The notes below the pieces were generated by a model. The model searched no databases. It saw only the letters and a list, made by a program, of their open reading frames with translations, and had not been told where the DNA came from. The position numbers were made by a program, and so were the translations under genes. A DNA stretch of 64,000 nt, taken from assembly GCF_019226825.1 (NCBI RefSeq), contig NZ_CP076642.1, positions 744,001-808,000 of the forward strand. Direction: 5' to 3'. Source of the DNA: Vibrio ostreae (GTDB lineage: Bacteria > Pseudomonadota > Gammaproteobacteria > Enterobacterales > Vibrionaceae). Shown piece by piece: positions 44,777 to 55,258 of the stretch (its first letter is position 1; every line of letters starts with the position of its first letter).

Positions 44777-47700
44777 ATGCCAAATCCACTGTCACCTGCT
44801 TTACTACGTTTTAAGAAAGCACCGCGCTTATTGCGTTATTCAACCTATGCTTTGTCTGCTTACGCCTTCTATGCTGTCACCTTGGGTGCAATCATCCCGG
44901 CGCTGATTGAAGCCAAAACTCCTGAGCTGTTAAGTGAACAGCTTGGACGCCATGTGAATGTGCACAAGGTGAGCATTAACCCGTTCGTGCTCAGAGCACG
45001 CATTGAAGGATTTTCCATTCAGGAAGCCAATGGCAACGATAGCTTTACCCGCTTTGATGAACTCGAACTGGAGTTCAATTTCTGGCAAAGCCTGTTTGCG
45101 CTGACTCCAACTGTTGACCATATAACCTTGAGTTCGCCGCAGATTGTGCTGCAACGTCTGGCAGACGATAACCAGACCCGCTTCAATTTCAGCGATATAC
45201 TTGACACTCTGGCAAGTAATGCCAGTCAAGCAACGGTCGCAACTGAAACGGCCGGACAGCCAGGAGCACTCCCGGCCATCCGGGTACAACGTCTCAATAT
45301 TTCAGACGGTCAGGTCCGTTTTCATGACAACCTTACTGGCGCGGATCTCAGCTATGCCGGCCTTAATCTCAACCTAAACCACTTCGACAGCCGTGCTATC
45401 AGTCAGCCAGTCGCAGCACACAAGGCTGACAAGCACGGTGCGGCAGTTGTCAGCAACCAATATTCGCTGATGCTTGAAGGCGCAGATAAAGGCCAGCTGG
45501 CTTTAAATGGCCAGTTCCAGTTAAGGCCGTTTAAAATAGATGGCACACTTGAACTCAAATCGGTCACGCTTAAACCTTTCTGGCCATTTACTGCCGACCA
45601 AATGCAGGCCGCCGTCACTGGCGGAGCGATCAACCTGTCCGCTCAGTTCAGTGCTGGCGAACGAGATCACAACTTCCACTATCAGGTCACGCAAGGCCAG
45701 CTCCAACTCAAACATCTGGTGGTGAGCGATCAAAGCCAGGCTAAAATCAAACTGCCAAGCCTTGATGTGCAAAACGTACGGGTTAACGGCGATCACCAGC
45801 AGATTGACGTTGATGTGATAAAGCTCAAAGGACTGTGGGTTGAAGGTGAAGCATCAGCACAGGGTCTGGATCTCGCCCAGCTATTTACCACTAAGAAGAC
45901 AGCCACGTCTCCGACAGCCAATAATGAACAAAGTCAAACCAGTGCTGAACAACAAGCGGCCACAGACACCAGCACCACTTCTGCGCCCTGGCTGGTCAAA
46001 CTGGCACGCTTTGCCATGACAGATACCGATGTAAATATTAAAGAGAGTGTGCAGAGCAAAGGCGTTTTCTGGCGGTTCTACCCGCTCTCTGTCACCACTG
46101 GCCCAATCCAAAGTGATCTGGCTAAACCTATCGATTACAACATCGCACTGGCTGTCAGCTCAGGCGACAACGCTGCCCCGCAACATGCGCGCGGAGAGCT
46201 CAGCACCAAAGGCAAGGTTGATGCTGCCAAACTCAGCGCAGAAGGTGATCTCTCGATTAACGGACTGGATTTAACCCAGGTCCAGCCTTACCTGGCACCC
46301 TATGTGAATCTGCATCTCACCAAAGGAGAACTGGCAACTCAGGGCCACTACAGTGCTGATAACAAAGGCCGTGCTATCTATCAAGGCAGCGCCGATATCA
46401 GCAATCTGTTGGTCAAAGACACCCTGCATAATCAGCCGCTGGTTCAGTGGCAAAAAATGAACATCAATAGCATGATATTCGATGCTCAGAAGCAGTCATT
46501 GCAAATCGACACCATCGCCTTTGATGCACCCTATGCCAAGGTGATGATCGCGAAAGATAAACGCACTAACATTGGCGATATTGTGGTCAATAGGGACGCT
46601 AACAGCCGATCTGAAACTGCCAAATCATCAACGGTGAATCCAGCCCCATCAACAACAGCCAAGCAGGACTCCTCGGCATTTGCGGTTGATGTTAAAGCCA
46701 TTACGTTCAGCAACGGTTCGGCCTATTTTGCTGACAACTCACTGACCCCGAATTTTGCCTCCGGTATTGAGCTGCTGCATGGTTCTGTCCGCAACCTGTC
46801 GTCCACGCCAGGGACGACAGCTCAAGTTGATATTGCCGGTAAAATCGACAAATACGCCCCCGTGTCACTCAAAGGTGAAATTAACCCATTGATTGCAAAT
46901 CCTTACCTGGATTTAAACCTGATCTTTAAAAGCGTCGAGCTGACCTCGGTCAACCCTTACTCAGGGACCTACGCCGGTTACTACATCGATAAGGGGCAGC
47001 TGTCGCTGGCGCTGAATTATCAACTTGAAGAAAATCAACTCAAAGGCGACAACCATTTGGTCATCGACCAACTCAAGCTCGGTAAACCAAGCGAATCTAA
47101 GCTAGCCACCAGTCTGCCGGTTTCACTGGCGCTCGCCATGTTGCAGGACCGAAACGGCGTCATCGACCTTGGCGTTCAGGTTTCAGGAGACGTGAATGAT
47201 CCGGACTTCAGTTTTGGCAGCATTATTTTCAAAGCCTTGTCCAACATCGTTGTTAAAGCGGTGACCGCACCTTTCTCTCTGCTGGCCAATCTGGTCGGCT
47301 CGGATGAAGAACTTGATCATGTCACCTTTGCGTTAGGAGACGCCTCTCTGAGCACTGATGAGCAACAGCGCCTGGATAAACTGGCACAGGCACTGGCCTC
47401 ACGTCCGCAACTGACGCTGAGTATTGCTGCAGCCGTGAATGAGCATGATGACAGCCGTGCGATGGCCGAGCAGCATATCCAGCAGCGCATGCTGGAGCAG
47501 AGCGGACTCAATACCCTGCCAGCGGATTTCAGTCCGAGCTATATCGCCCAGTCCGAACCTTTGGCGGATGCCGTCACTGCGCTGGCTGAATCTGACCTGA
47601 ATCTCGACCTTAGCGATGAACGTGATAAGGTCGTGCAGCAACTCAAGCAAGGGCAAACGGATTCACCTTCTGATGAGCAGATCGACACGACCTTGATGCT

Positions 47701-47902
47701 GGGCCTCTACAACCAGTTGGTGAACTCGGTCAATATCAGCCATAGCCAGCTGGCGAACCTGGCCGAACAGCGGGCAAAATCGATTAAGACCTATTTAGTG
47801 GATGAAGCAATGGTTGCGCCGGAGCGGGTTTTCCTGCTTGACAGCAAAACCCGGTTGCGTACAGAAGATAACGGCGCAGACCTGACTCTGGATGCTAAAT
47901 AA
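44777..47902 (+). CDS. DUF748/AsmA-like large envelope protein
   Basis: A 1041-residue protein with an N-terminal membrane anchor (YSTYALSAYAFYAVTLGAIIPALIE) and a long series of amphipathic beta segments. ELLSEQLGRHVNVHKVSINPFVLRARIEGFSIQEANG is the characteristic first block of DUF748, and VNPYSGTYAGYYIDKGQLSLALNYQLEENQLKGDN a later one. Low-complexity Ser/Thr/Gln linkers at about 380-405 and 610-635 separate sub-domains. AsmA-like proteins bridge inner and outer membranes for lipid transport, so a similar role is inferred. The C-terminal part resembles an OmpA-like peptidoglycan-binding region. It is monocistronic. Confidence 0.85.
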   Translation: MPNPLSPALLRFKKAPRLLRYSTYALSAYAFYAVTLGAIIPALIEAKTPELLSEQLGRHVNVHKVSINPFVLRARIEGFSIQEANGNDSFTRFDELELEFNFWQSLFALTPTVDHITLSSPQIVLQRLADDNQTRFNFSDILDTLASNASQATVATETAGQPGALPAIRVQRLNISDGQVRFHDNLTGADLSYAGLNLNLNHFDSRAISQPVAAHKADKHGAAVVSNQYSLMLEGADKGQLALNGQFQLRPFKIDGTLELKSVTLKPFWPFTADQMQAAVTGGAINLSAQFSAGERDHNFHYQVTQGQLQLKHLVVSDQSQAKIKLPSLDVQNVRVNGDHQQIDVDVIKLKGLWVEGEASAQGLDLAQLFTTKKTATSPTANNEQSQTSAEQQAATDTSTTSAPWLVKLARFAMTDTDVNIKESVQSKGVFWRFYPLSVTTGPIQSDLAKPIDYNIALAVSSGDNAAPQHARGELSTKGKVDAAKLSAEGDLSINGLDLTQVQPYLAPYVNLHLTKGELATQGHYSADNKGRAIYQGSADISNLLVKDTLHNQPLVQWQKMNINSMIFDAQKQSLQIDTIAFDAPYAKVMIAKDKRTNIGDIVVNRDANSRSETAKSSTVNPAPSTTAKQDSSAFAVDVKAITFSNGSAYFADNSLTPNFASGIELLHGSVRNLSSTPGTTAQVDIAGKIDKYAPVSLKGEINPLIANPYLDLNLIFKSVELTSVNPYSGTYAGYYIDKGQLSLALNYQLEENQLKGDNHLVIDQLKLGKPSESKLATSLPVSLALAMLQDRNGVIDLGVQVSGDVNDPDFSFGSIIFKALSNIVVKAVTAPFSLLANLVGSDEELDHVTFALGDASLSTDEQQRLDKLAQALASRPQLTLSIAAAVNEHDDSRAMAEQHIQQRMLEQSGLNTLPADFSPSYIAQSEPLADAVTALAESDLNLDLSDERDKVVQQLKQGQTDSPSDEQIDTTLMLGLYNQLVNSVNISHSQLANLAEQRAKSIKTYLVDEAMVAPERVFLLDSKTRLRTEDNGADLTLDAK

Positions 47903-48311
47903 CGTCGGTAGTGGTTAAAGGTCGTTATTAAAGTCACACGCCCCGTTTCATCGGGGCGTTTTATTTTATCTAGCCAGTTCATCCTGGTTGAAACAGATCC
48001 AAAGATAAAAATAAATACCAAATCATGTTGAAAACAAATTATTTGACAGAGACCTCACTACTTATTCATAAAAATTATCAGAGGGTTTTTGAATACTGTT
48101 TATTACAATGACAAAACTTGAAAAACAACTTAGGCGAGAAAATGGCTTTACATATTGACAGCGTTTCAGTGATATAAGATCATCTCGATGTATATACTGT
48201 GGCCTGTCAATTTTCCAGCAATGACAATTTGTTGACTGACATCCATTGTTAGCCAATATCAGCATAACTCTTCGCATAAGTAGAGTGCGCAGTGATGGAT
48301 TTATTAACTCT
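47903..48311. other. Intergenic region with terminator, before the CSS-EAL gene
   Basis: Starts with the 47938 terminator and continues AT-rich. The frame of the EAL gene is open back to 48246, but without a good start. No other element is evident. Confidence 0.4.
47938..47965 (+). terminator. Terminator of the DUF748 gene
   Basis: ACGCCCCG and CGGGGCGT form an 8-bp stem around TTTCAT, followed by TTTTATTTT. Confidence 0.85.
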
Positions 48312-49907
48312 ATGTTTTCAGCACAAACAAAGTTCAGTTCGTTACTGGGCAAGTTAAATAACCAGCCCCTACGACATCAAATTATTATGATCAGCCTATC
48401 TTTGATCATTTTTTCTATATTCTGTCTCTACAACAGCGAACGGCTATTCACTCATCTTGGCAAGCAATCCATCGCAGATATCGAAAATGCTCTCGAACAA
48501 ACCCGCACAGAGACCAAACACATACTCAATCTAATCAGTGCTGATCAAAGTTGTAGCCAACTTGCTCCAGAGCTCAGACAAACGGTGTTTATGTCTGACT
48601 ACGCCAAAGAGATTGGCGTGTTTAAAGGATCGCCAACGATATACTGCACCAGTACCGAAGGCTATTCACAGGTTCAGATCTACTCCACCATCTTCGATCG
48701 AATTATCCATTCTCCGACTCATGAGACACTGGCTTTCACCAGAACAGCGATCACTAAGCAAAATTCGATCTTATATATCTACTCCGACAATCAATTCAAT
48801 GGTATCAGCATGGTGATTCCGCCGCGTTACCTGACCCGATTGATTAACGGCATCATTAATCAGGAAGACCTGATATTCGATATTAAAGTCTACCAGTACC
48901 ACATTTTAGGCCAGAACCATCAGGACTATATTAAATCTATGGTCTTCAATTCTGACATCTTTCCGCTACAAATAGAGTTTTTCTTTACCGTTAAGACCTA
49001 TATTAGCTATTTACTTAGCAAAATCTGGGTACTGCTATGCATTTACTTCTCTCTGCTCTCCTGCTATCTGTATAAACGCAAGATAGTGATTCAGAAGAAA
49101 AGTCTGGAGAGCTCTATTTTACATGCGCTGGAAGCCAAACAGTTTGAAGTCTATTTTCAGCCAATCGTAAAAAGCTCTGACCGTTCCGTTGCAGGTTGTG
49201 AAGCGTTGCTGCGCTGGAACCATCCGACTCAGGGATTTATTCCTCCCAATATATTTATCCCCCTCGCGGAGAGATTGGGCTTTATCGAACAACTGACCGA
49301 CTTTGTTATCGATCAAGCCACTGCATTACACGAGCACTATCCGCATCTGATGCAGAATAAATATGTCAGTGTCAATATTGCCCGCGAGTTAATTTGCTCG
49401 ACGGAGTTTACCGATAAGATCATCGGACGCTGTATTAACCACAGCAGTTTTGCCAAAAATATCGCTTTTGAAATCACAGAAAATGGTGATTTCAGCGACA
49501 GTGAGCAAAATATGGTGAACCGCAATTTTCGCCTCTTGAGCCACTCAGGTATGCGTTTATTCGTGGATGATTTTGGCACCGGGTATTCCGGCCTCAATTT
49601 TGTGCGTCAATTCCACTTCGATACCCTAAAAATTGATCAGGTTTTTGTGAAAAACCTCGGCCATGAACCCCACTTGAACAACGTGCTGATTTCCATGCTG
49701 CAGTTAGCCGAGAGCCTGAAAATGCGCGTCATTGTCGAAGGCGTGGAAACTCAGGAGCAACTTGCCATCCTCCAGCAGTTAGGCGTGGATTATATTCAGG
49801 GTTATTTATTCTCAAAACCGCTGCCGCAACCACTATGGCTGGACTATCTGGCGCAGCATGGCGATGTACAGCAAGTGGCGTCTTCCGAACTGGCTTATTC
49901 ACACTAA
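48312..49907 (+). CDS. CSS-motif EAL cyclic-di-GMP phosphodiesterase
   Basis: About 531 residues. Helix one (IIMISLSLIIFSIFCLY) is followed by a periplasmic domain with Cys in SADQSCSQLAPEL and IYCTSTEG, the redox-sensitive CSS motif region, and helix two (IWVLLCIYFSLLSCYLY). The EAL domain starts VYFQPIVKSSDRSVAGCEALLRWNHP and keeps NIARE, EITENGD, DDFGTGYSGLNF and EGVETQEQL, so it should hydrolyse cyclic di-GMP. In this class the periplasmic disulfide state tunes activity. The start is uncertain; ATG 48312 has a weak ribosome site, and several in-frame codons precede it. Confidence 0.88.
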   Translation: MFSAQTKFSSLLGKLNNQPLRHQIIMISLSLIIFSIFCLYNSERLFTHLGKQSIADIENALEQTRTETKHILNLISADQSCSQLAPELRQTVFMSDYAKEIGVFKGSPTIYCTSTEGYSQVQIYSTIFDRIIHSPTHETLAFTRTAITKQNSILYIYSDNQFNGISMVIPPRYLTRLINGIINQEDLIFDIKVYQYHILGQNHQDYIKSMVFNSDIFPLQIEFFFTVKTYISYLLSKIWVLLCIYFSLLSCYLYKRKIVIQKKSLESSILHALEAKQFEVYFQPIVKSSDRSVAGCEALLRWNHPTQGFIPPNIFIPLAERLGFIEQLTDFVIDQATALHEHYPHLMQNKYVSVNIARELICSTEFTDKIIGRCINHSSFAKNIAFEITENGDFSDSEQNMVNRNFRLLSHSGMRLFVDDFGTGYSGLNFVRQFHFDTLKIDQVFVKNLGHEPHLNNVLISMLQLAESLKMRVIVEGVETQEQLAILQQLGVDYIQGYLFSKPLPQPLWLDYLAQHGDVQQVASSELAYSH

Positions 49908-49996
49908 CATCGCAAGATAAGAGTATTATCGGCGTTCATGTTTAATTCATCTTGGCGGCGTTATGCTGGCCACTCATGAATAGAAAGGAGCCACTT

Positions 49997-50209
49997 ATGT
50001 CGCGATTTATTGTTACCACTCTGACGCTGGTGACCGGTTTTTTTGCCGTCATGTTTGGTCTGTTATTGGCTATCCCGCTGACCTTGGTTGCGATTATCAC
50101 CGGCAAGCGTATTGAGAAACAGCTTAAGCGTCGCCCGTTTAATCCGGCGCAAAATAACGCTAATGTGATTGAAGGTGAGTTCGAAGAAATTACCGACCAG
50201 CAGCGATAA
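49997..50209 (+). CDS. Small membrane protein of unknown function
   Basis: A 70-residue protein starting at ATG 49997, with AAAGGAGCC just upstream. Residues about 4-36 form one long or two short hydrophobic helices (FIVTTLTLVTGFFAVMFGLLLAIPLTLVAIITG), followed by a basic stretch (KRIEKQLKRRPF) and an acidic tail (IEGEFEEITDQQR). The positive-inside rule puts the C-terminus in the cytoplasm. I do not recognise a family. Good ribosome site and codon use support it being real. Confidence 0.7.
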   Translation: MSRFIVTTLTLVTGFFAVMFGLLLAIPLTLVAIITGKRIEKQLKRRPFNPAQNNANVIEGEFEEITDQQR

Positions 50210-50350
50210 ACACGCTGTGTCGGTGATGACTGCTGGCCTGTTAAATTTTACACCAGGCTAATTTTCATTATGAGCGGCTTGTCACGGGTCGGCGTTTTAT
50301 CACCGGTAAAATGTCCGCCACGACCAGACTATTTCAGCCGCTAAAAGACT

Positions 50351-50965
50351 TCACACGGTAAGAATAACACGCACCGCCAGGGCGATCAGCACCAGTCCGG
50401 AGAGGCGATCAATCGCAACCGCCCTGGCGCGCAATTTATCGAGCAAACGCGGGCTGGAAAGCAGGAAAGTAATCAAGGTGTACCACAACCCATCCACAAT
50501 CAGCGGCGTTGCCACTATCACCGCTTTGCTGCCCCAGTCATGACCGACCGCAACGAACTGACTGAACAACGCGATAAAGAACAGTGCAATTTTCGGGCTC
50601 AGTAACGAAATCATCAGCCCTTCTTTCGCTGACTGCCAGGCGCTGACCGTCTGGCCGGACTCCAGTTTAGCCGCCACCCCCCCTTTCGAACGCAAAGCAT
50701 TAAACCCCAGATAGGCCAGATAAAAAGCGCCCGCATAACTAATGGATTTAAACACCAGAGGCGACTGATGCAATACCACGGCCAAACCAACAATCGTCAT
50801 CAGCGCATAGACGCCAATTCCAAAGGCATGGGCCCAGGCCGTTGCCAACCCGTTTTTTCGCCCGCCCGCCAGACTGTGTTTGGCCACCATCGCCAGGCTT
50901 GGCCCGGGAGACATCGCCCCTAAAATACAAATGGTAAACAGTGAAAGCCAAACCGTGAAGGTCAT
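50351..50965 (-). CDS. LysE/RhtB-family amino-acid exporter
   Basis: A 204-residue inner-membrane protein with five or six helices. The N-terminal signature ICILGAMSPGPSLAMVAKHSLAGGRKNGLATAWAHAFGIGVYAL is diagnostic. Relatives export lysine, threonine, homoserine or leucine. It follows the Lrp-type gene on the same strand after 77 bases, so the regulator may be co-transcribed with it and control both this exporter and the divergent YjeH-like one. Confidence 0.9.
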   Translation of the reverse strand: MTFTVWLSLFTICILGAMSPGPSLAMVAKHSLAGGRKNGLATAWAHAFGIGVYALMTIVGLAVVLHQSPLVFKSISYAGAFYLAYLGFNALRSKGGVAAKLESGQTVSAWQSAKEGLMISLLSPKIALFFIALFSQFVAVGHDWGSKAVIVATPLIVDGLWYTLITFLLSSPRLLDKLRARAVAIDRLSGLVLIALAVRVILTV

Positions 50966-51042
50966 AGAGAATTCCTTATCAATAATTAATCAGAGAAAAG
51001 TGTCAGCATCAGTCCCGCCATGCCGTCCAAGCTTGCCAACAC

Positions 51043-51501
51043 TTAAGGTAACTCCGTCTGCTTAGTGGTGTTAAACAGCTCTTTTAGTACCGTGTGGGTT
51101 CTGAGATTACGCAACTGAGGATTTTGCTGCAGCTCATCACGAATCGCATTCAGCTGCGTCATGCTTTGCGCTTCAACATAAATCATCAGGTCCGTTTCCC
51201 CACTGATCGCATGGCACCATTTCACCCCGCGGATACGATACAACTTTTCGGCATACTTTTCGCACGAATAGAGATCCGCTGACATATCAAATTTCAACGC
51301 AAAGTAGGCGCTGACATTATTGTGGTGTTCGGGGTGGGCGATTTGCGCATGGTAGCCCAGAATGACGTTATCTTGTTCAAGCTTCTTGATTCGGGCCGTC
51401 ACCGCCGAGCGGGACAGACTCACTTCTCGTGCGATATCACTGACTGACATACGTGCGTCGCGCTGCAGTAACGTGATGATCTGGTTATCAAATTTATCCA
51501 T
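51043..51501 (-). CDS. Lrp/AsnC-family transcriptional regulator
   Basis: A 152-residue feast/famine regulator. The HTH is MDKFDNQIITLLQRDARMSVSDIAREVSLSRSAVTARIKKLEQDNVILGY, followed by the RAM ligand domain (VSAYFALKFDMS, RGVKWCHAISGETDLMIYVEAQSMTQLNAIRDELQ). ATG 51501 is chosen because it starts the HTH; codons upstream to 51624 are open but have no family likeness. Two ACCGTCA-N3-TGAC sites lie in the region between it and the yjeH-like gene, so it likely acts there. The ligand is probably an amino acid. Confidence 0.92.
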   Translation of the reverse strand: MDKFDNQIITLLQRDARMSVSDIAREVSLSRSAVTARIKKLEQDNVILGYHAQIAHPEHHNNVSAYFALKFDMSADLYSCEKYAEKLYRIRGVKWCHAISGETDLMIYVEAQSMTQLNAIRDELQQNPQLRNLRTHTVLKELFNTTKQTELP

Positions 51502-51623
51502 TGTTATTATTTCCGCCTGGGTCGGCCTACAGGCCGCCGCCAACTTATCCCGTTGATTAGTGGTTAATTTGACACAATTTTCGTCATCCGGCCACCCGTT
51601 GCTTTTCCCCTTTTGCTTAGTCA

Positions 51624-51670
51624 ACCGTCAAAGTGACTCTGCCGACGCTAAAAACCGTCATTTTGACGGT
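51624..51670. promoter_or_regulatory. Candidate Lrp-type operators
   Basis: ACCGTCA-TTT-TGACGGT (51654-51670) is a perfect 17-base palindrome; ACCGTCA-AAG-TGACTCT (51624-51640) is a half-matching copy 30 bases away, about three helical turns. Confidence 0.65.
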
Positions 51671-51802
51671 CAAGCCGAGCGCTTTGTCTGCTGCATCCTG
51701 TTGATGAACCGAGTATTCTAGCGGCTTCCACCCAAGTGATCTGCACGGTTTCGACTAAGTGGCCGGTGACTTTGGTATAACAAAAATTCAGGGAATGACA
51801 CG

Positions 51803-53068
51803 GTGCAGCAACTCAGACAAGATATCACTTTATTATCCGGTATCGGACAACTCTCCACCACATTAATGGGCACTGGTCTGTTTATGATCCCGGCCATCGC
51901 GGCGGGTATTGCAGGTCATCTCTCTCTTTGGGCATGGCTGATTCTGTTCGTGGCTATCTGCCCGATTGCCCTCACTTTCGCCGCTTTAGGTAAACGCTAT
52001 CCGAATGCCGGCGGCACCGCATATTTTGTACGTCAGGCATTTAGTCCTCGTTTAGAGCGCGCGGTGGCCTGGTTATTCGTGAGTGTTATTCCGGTCGGTG
52101 TGCCACCGGCTATTGCCCTCGCCGCCGGTTTTCTGCAACCCGTACTACCGGCCCCATTGGATGCGCCGCTGATCGCCCAAACCCTGACTGTTGCTTTGCT
52201 GATTGGGGTCAATCTGGCAGGCAGTAAGTCATCTGGCAGACTGCAGACTCTGATTGCCCTCAGCATTTTTACTCTGGTTGCCGCATTTTTCTGGGTCGGG
52301 GATATCGGCAGCAAAGATCTGGTAATGCCAGCCTTAAACGCCTCATCACTATGGCCAATCGGCGCAGCGCTGGGCGTGATGTTCTGGTGTTTTGTCGGCA
52401 TCGAGGCCTTTGCCCACATGGGGGAAGAATTTAAGAATCCGCAGCGAGATTTTCCGCTCGCCATTCTGGTGGGATGTTTCGTCGCAGGTGCCACTTACTG
52501 GGCTTGCTCAGCGGTGATCCTTAAGTTTGGGGCGTATGGCAGCCCGCACTTCGACAGCGCCTCCATTCCGTGGCTTAGCGATAAACTGTTTGGCCGCCAG
52601 ATGGCCAGCGTTATCAGTGTGATTGGTTTTCTCGCCTGCTTCGCCAGTATTAATCTGTATACTCAAAGCCTGGCGCGCATGGTTTGGGCACAAGCGCGCG
52701 ACTATCGTCCCAAGAGTGCTCTGGCGCGGCTCTCCTCACGCGGCGTTCCCGCAACAGCCACCTGGATAGTCGGTTTAGTGCTGCTGGTTTTTTGCGGGGT
52801 CAGGGAATTATCCGGGCTGGATCTGGAACTGTTCCTCAAACTGGCTAACGGTATTTTTGTTCTGGTCTATCTGCTGGCGATGTTTGCAGCATTTAAGCTA
52901 CTCAACGGCTTAGCTAAAGTTCTCGCCAGTATCGCGCTTATCCTCTGTACCGCGGTGTTTATCTGCCTTGGTTGGTCGATGCTCTACGCTCTCGGGATTT
53001 TTACCTTGTTGGCTGTGCCGTGGAAAAAGGAGACTAAATCCCCGCAGCAAAGCTTTGACGAACAGTAA
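51803..53068 (+). CDS. APC-family amino-acid exporter (YjeH-like)
   Basis: A 421-residue inner-membrane transporter with about eleven helices. The start LLSGIGQLSTTLMGTGLFMIPAIAAGIAGHLSLWAW, then VIPVGVPPAIALAAGFLQP and GVMFWCFVGIEAFAHMGEEFKNPQRDFP, track E. coli YjeH, which exports methionine and branched-chain amino acids. It begins with GTG 51803 behind AGGGAATG. It is divergent from the Lrp-type regulator, with palindromes in between, so it is probably amino-acid-induced. Confidence 0.88.
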   Translation: MQQLRQDITLLSGIGQLSTTLMGTGLFMIPAIAAGIAGHLSLWAWLILFVAICPIALTFAALGKRYPNAGGTAYFVRQAFSPRLERAVAWLFVSVIPVGVPPAIALAAGFLQPVLPAPLDAPLIAQTLTVALLIGVNLAGSKSSGRLQTLIALSIFTLVAAFFWVGDIGSKDLVMPALNASSLWPIGAALGVMFWCFVGIEAFAHMGEEFKNPQRDFPLAILVGCFVAGATYWACSAVILKFGAYGSPHFDSASIPWLSDKLFGRQMASVISVIGFLACFASINLYTQSLARMVWAQARDYRPKSALARLSSRGVPATATWIVGLVLLVFCGVRELSGLDLELFLKLANGIFVLVYLLAMFAAFKLLNGLAKVLASIALILCTAVFICLGWSMLYALGIFTLLAVPWKKETKSPQQSFDEQ

Positions 53069-53094
53069 GTACGATACCGACATCGGCACACAGG

Positions 53095-53126
53095 CCAAAA
53101 AAAGCCGGATGTTTCCATCCGGCTTA
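53095..53126 (-). terminator. Terminator of the chemoreceptor gene (and of yjeH-like on the other strand)
   Basis: AAGCCGGATG and CATCCGGCTT form a perfect 10-bp stem around TTTC, with seven T residues following on the minus strand. Confidence 0.88.
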
Positions 53127-53135
53127 TCACTGTAC

Positions 53136-55258
53136 TCAGGAGGCTTTACTGACTTCGAAACGACCAACTAACTGATCCAGACGCTGCAGCGAATTTTGCA
53201 TCAGAGTGGTGCGACGCGAAAGCTGCGAGGAGGCTTCCTGTAACTGAATCACGGTATGCTGGGCCGAGTCTGCGGTTTGACGATGTTCCTCGCTATTACG
53301 GGCTATGACCTGAATAAGGGTAAATAGTCCGCTGGCAGAGTGGTGTAGTTGTTCGCTACGGGCCGAATCGTCCACCACCTGAGTGCTGTTTTCTACATTG
53401 GTGATCCCTTCCTGCATCGACTGAACTGCCCGCTGTGACTGGTCGTGCAATGCTTTCATTAAATCACCGATATTGTTGGCTGCCTGTGCAGTCTTGCTGG
53501 CCAATGTCCGTACTTCATCTGCCACGACAGAAAATCCCCGCCCATGCTCACCAGCCCGGGCAGCTTCAATGGCAGCATTGAGTGCCAGTAAATTCGTTTG
53601 GGCGGTAATCTCGGTAATTAAATCCACGATGCCACCGATTTTCTGCATCTCGTCATTCACTTCGTTCACCGTCTGAGCTGACGACTGTACAATCGCTTTG
53701 ATCTGCTGTGCGCTCTCTGTTGCCTGTTGATAGTCCTGCTGCGCCGCTTCCACGGTTGCCTGCATCAGCAGGTTCATTTCGGTTGCGGTTTCGTTGGCTC
53801 GGTTGATCTCCTGGCTTTGGATTCCCGCCAACGCCAGCATATCGGTAATCGAGGTAGCGGTAGTGTCGCTGCTGGATAACAACAATTGGCTGCGACGCAG
53901 CATCGATCCGGAAACACTCTGTACTTCACGGCTGGCAAACACCAACTCTTTGATAATCGCCTCCAGACTATCGATAAAGCTGTTGGTCCAGCGCCCGAGA
54001 TCGCCGGTTTCATCTGCTTTAAAACGATTCGCATCCAGTCGCCGGGTCAGGTTTCCATCCCCTTCAGCCAAAATCTGCATCACCTGGGTCATACTTTCCA
54101 GATTATTCGCGATCGGGCGCGAGGTCATGCGATGAAACAAGCCAACGGCAATCGTGCCCATCAGCAGTGAGAGCACCAGCAATTGCCATTCCGCCAGCGG
54201 ATACCAATAGCTGATCGCAAACGGCAACAGTAACGGTGCGAAAATACTTAACCCAAACTGCTGATCCAACTTTTGCGACAACGAGCGATGCCGGTAGACC
54301 TCTTCCAGATCGGATTCACACATCATTCCCCAGCGATCCAAAGATCCCGGCATAGTAAACGTCACTCCTTTGCCGATTACAGGAATATGGCGGTAATCGG
54401 AGTAGCCGGGATATTCCACATACAGGTTGTGGCCGTTGCGAATGGTTTCCCGAACCCCGGGATGGAGCTGTCTGGTCGCCGGATCATTAAACACGATTTC
54501 AAACTCGGTATGACGCTGTACTTTGACTGTTCCCCAACGAGTATGCACTCCGTCTTTAAGGTTTTCGCCATGAGAAAAACGGTTATCTTCAAAGCGGGAG
54601 CGGGATAAAGCGACGCCGGGCGCTATCGATGGGTCAAAATGCGACTGCACCATAAACAGGTAATTGTCTCCCGATTCACTGTAGATATGTCCCGCTTCCC
54701 GTTGAATCAGATCACCAATCACATCATTAGGCACCCGACCACATAAACAGGCGATCACTTCTCCGTCCATGCTCACCGGCTGATAAAACATCAGCGTCAC
54801 CTCATCGTGAAACGATGAGCTTGAGGCGCCGATAGCCTCGGTGACGTCATCACAATAAGGACCATGCAAAAAGGTTGTGTTAATCCGAGTTCAAGCGCGG
54901 CGGCAGAAACGCTCTTTTTTCCCTGCTGAGCCCGATAAGTGGATTCAAAAATGATGCCCTGCGGGGAAACCAGAAAAAGTTCGGAAAAGTCACTGCTGCG
55001 TTTAAGTAGCCTTTGTAAGGCTTCCCCGTATTCGTGTCGCGGTTTACCGGCTAAATACAAGGCAGCATCTTGTAAAAATGACCATTCATTTTCAGCCCAG
55101 GTGGTCAGTATCTGGACGCGTGTGTTGGCAATATTTTCAAAAGTCTGTTGCAAAGAGGAGATGCGACTGCGGTTAAAAAAGCAGGCTTTGCGCATCGCCA
55201 ACTTACCGGTCGTTCCAAACCAAGGAAGCCAGCGCTTTTCCTCTAACGTTAACTGCAT
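53136..55258 (-). pseudogene. Methyl-accepting chemotaxis protein, split by a homopolymer frameshift
   Basis: The first frame (from ATG 55258) encodes about 130 residues of a sensor (YLAGKPRHEYGEALQRLLKRSSDF, SPQGIIFESTYR) and leaves frame at five A residues (plus strand 54868-54872). One more A would join it to the second frame at [17 protein letters not shown]. The joined protein is about 707 residues. The sensor precedes two hydrophobic helices (about 350-395); then HAMP and the methyl-accepting domain with the hairpin tip [39 protein letters not shown]. With no N-terminal helix, the sensor looks cytoplasmic. In position, it matches the receptor next to hutZ in V. cholerae. Confidence 0.85.
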
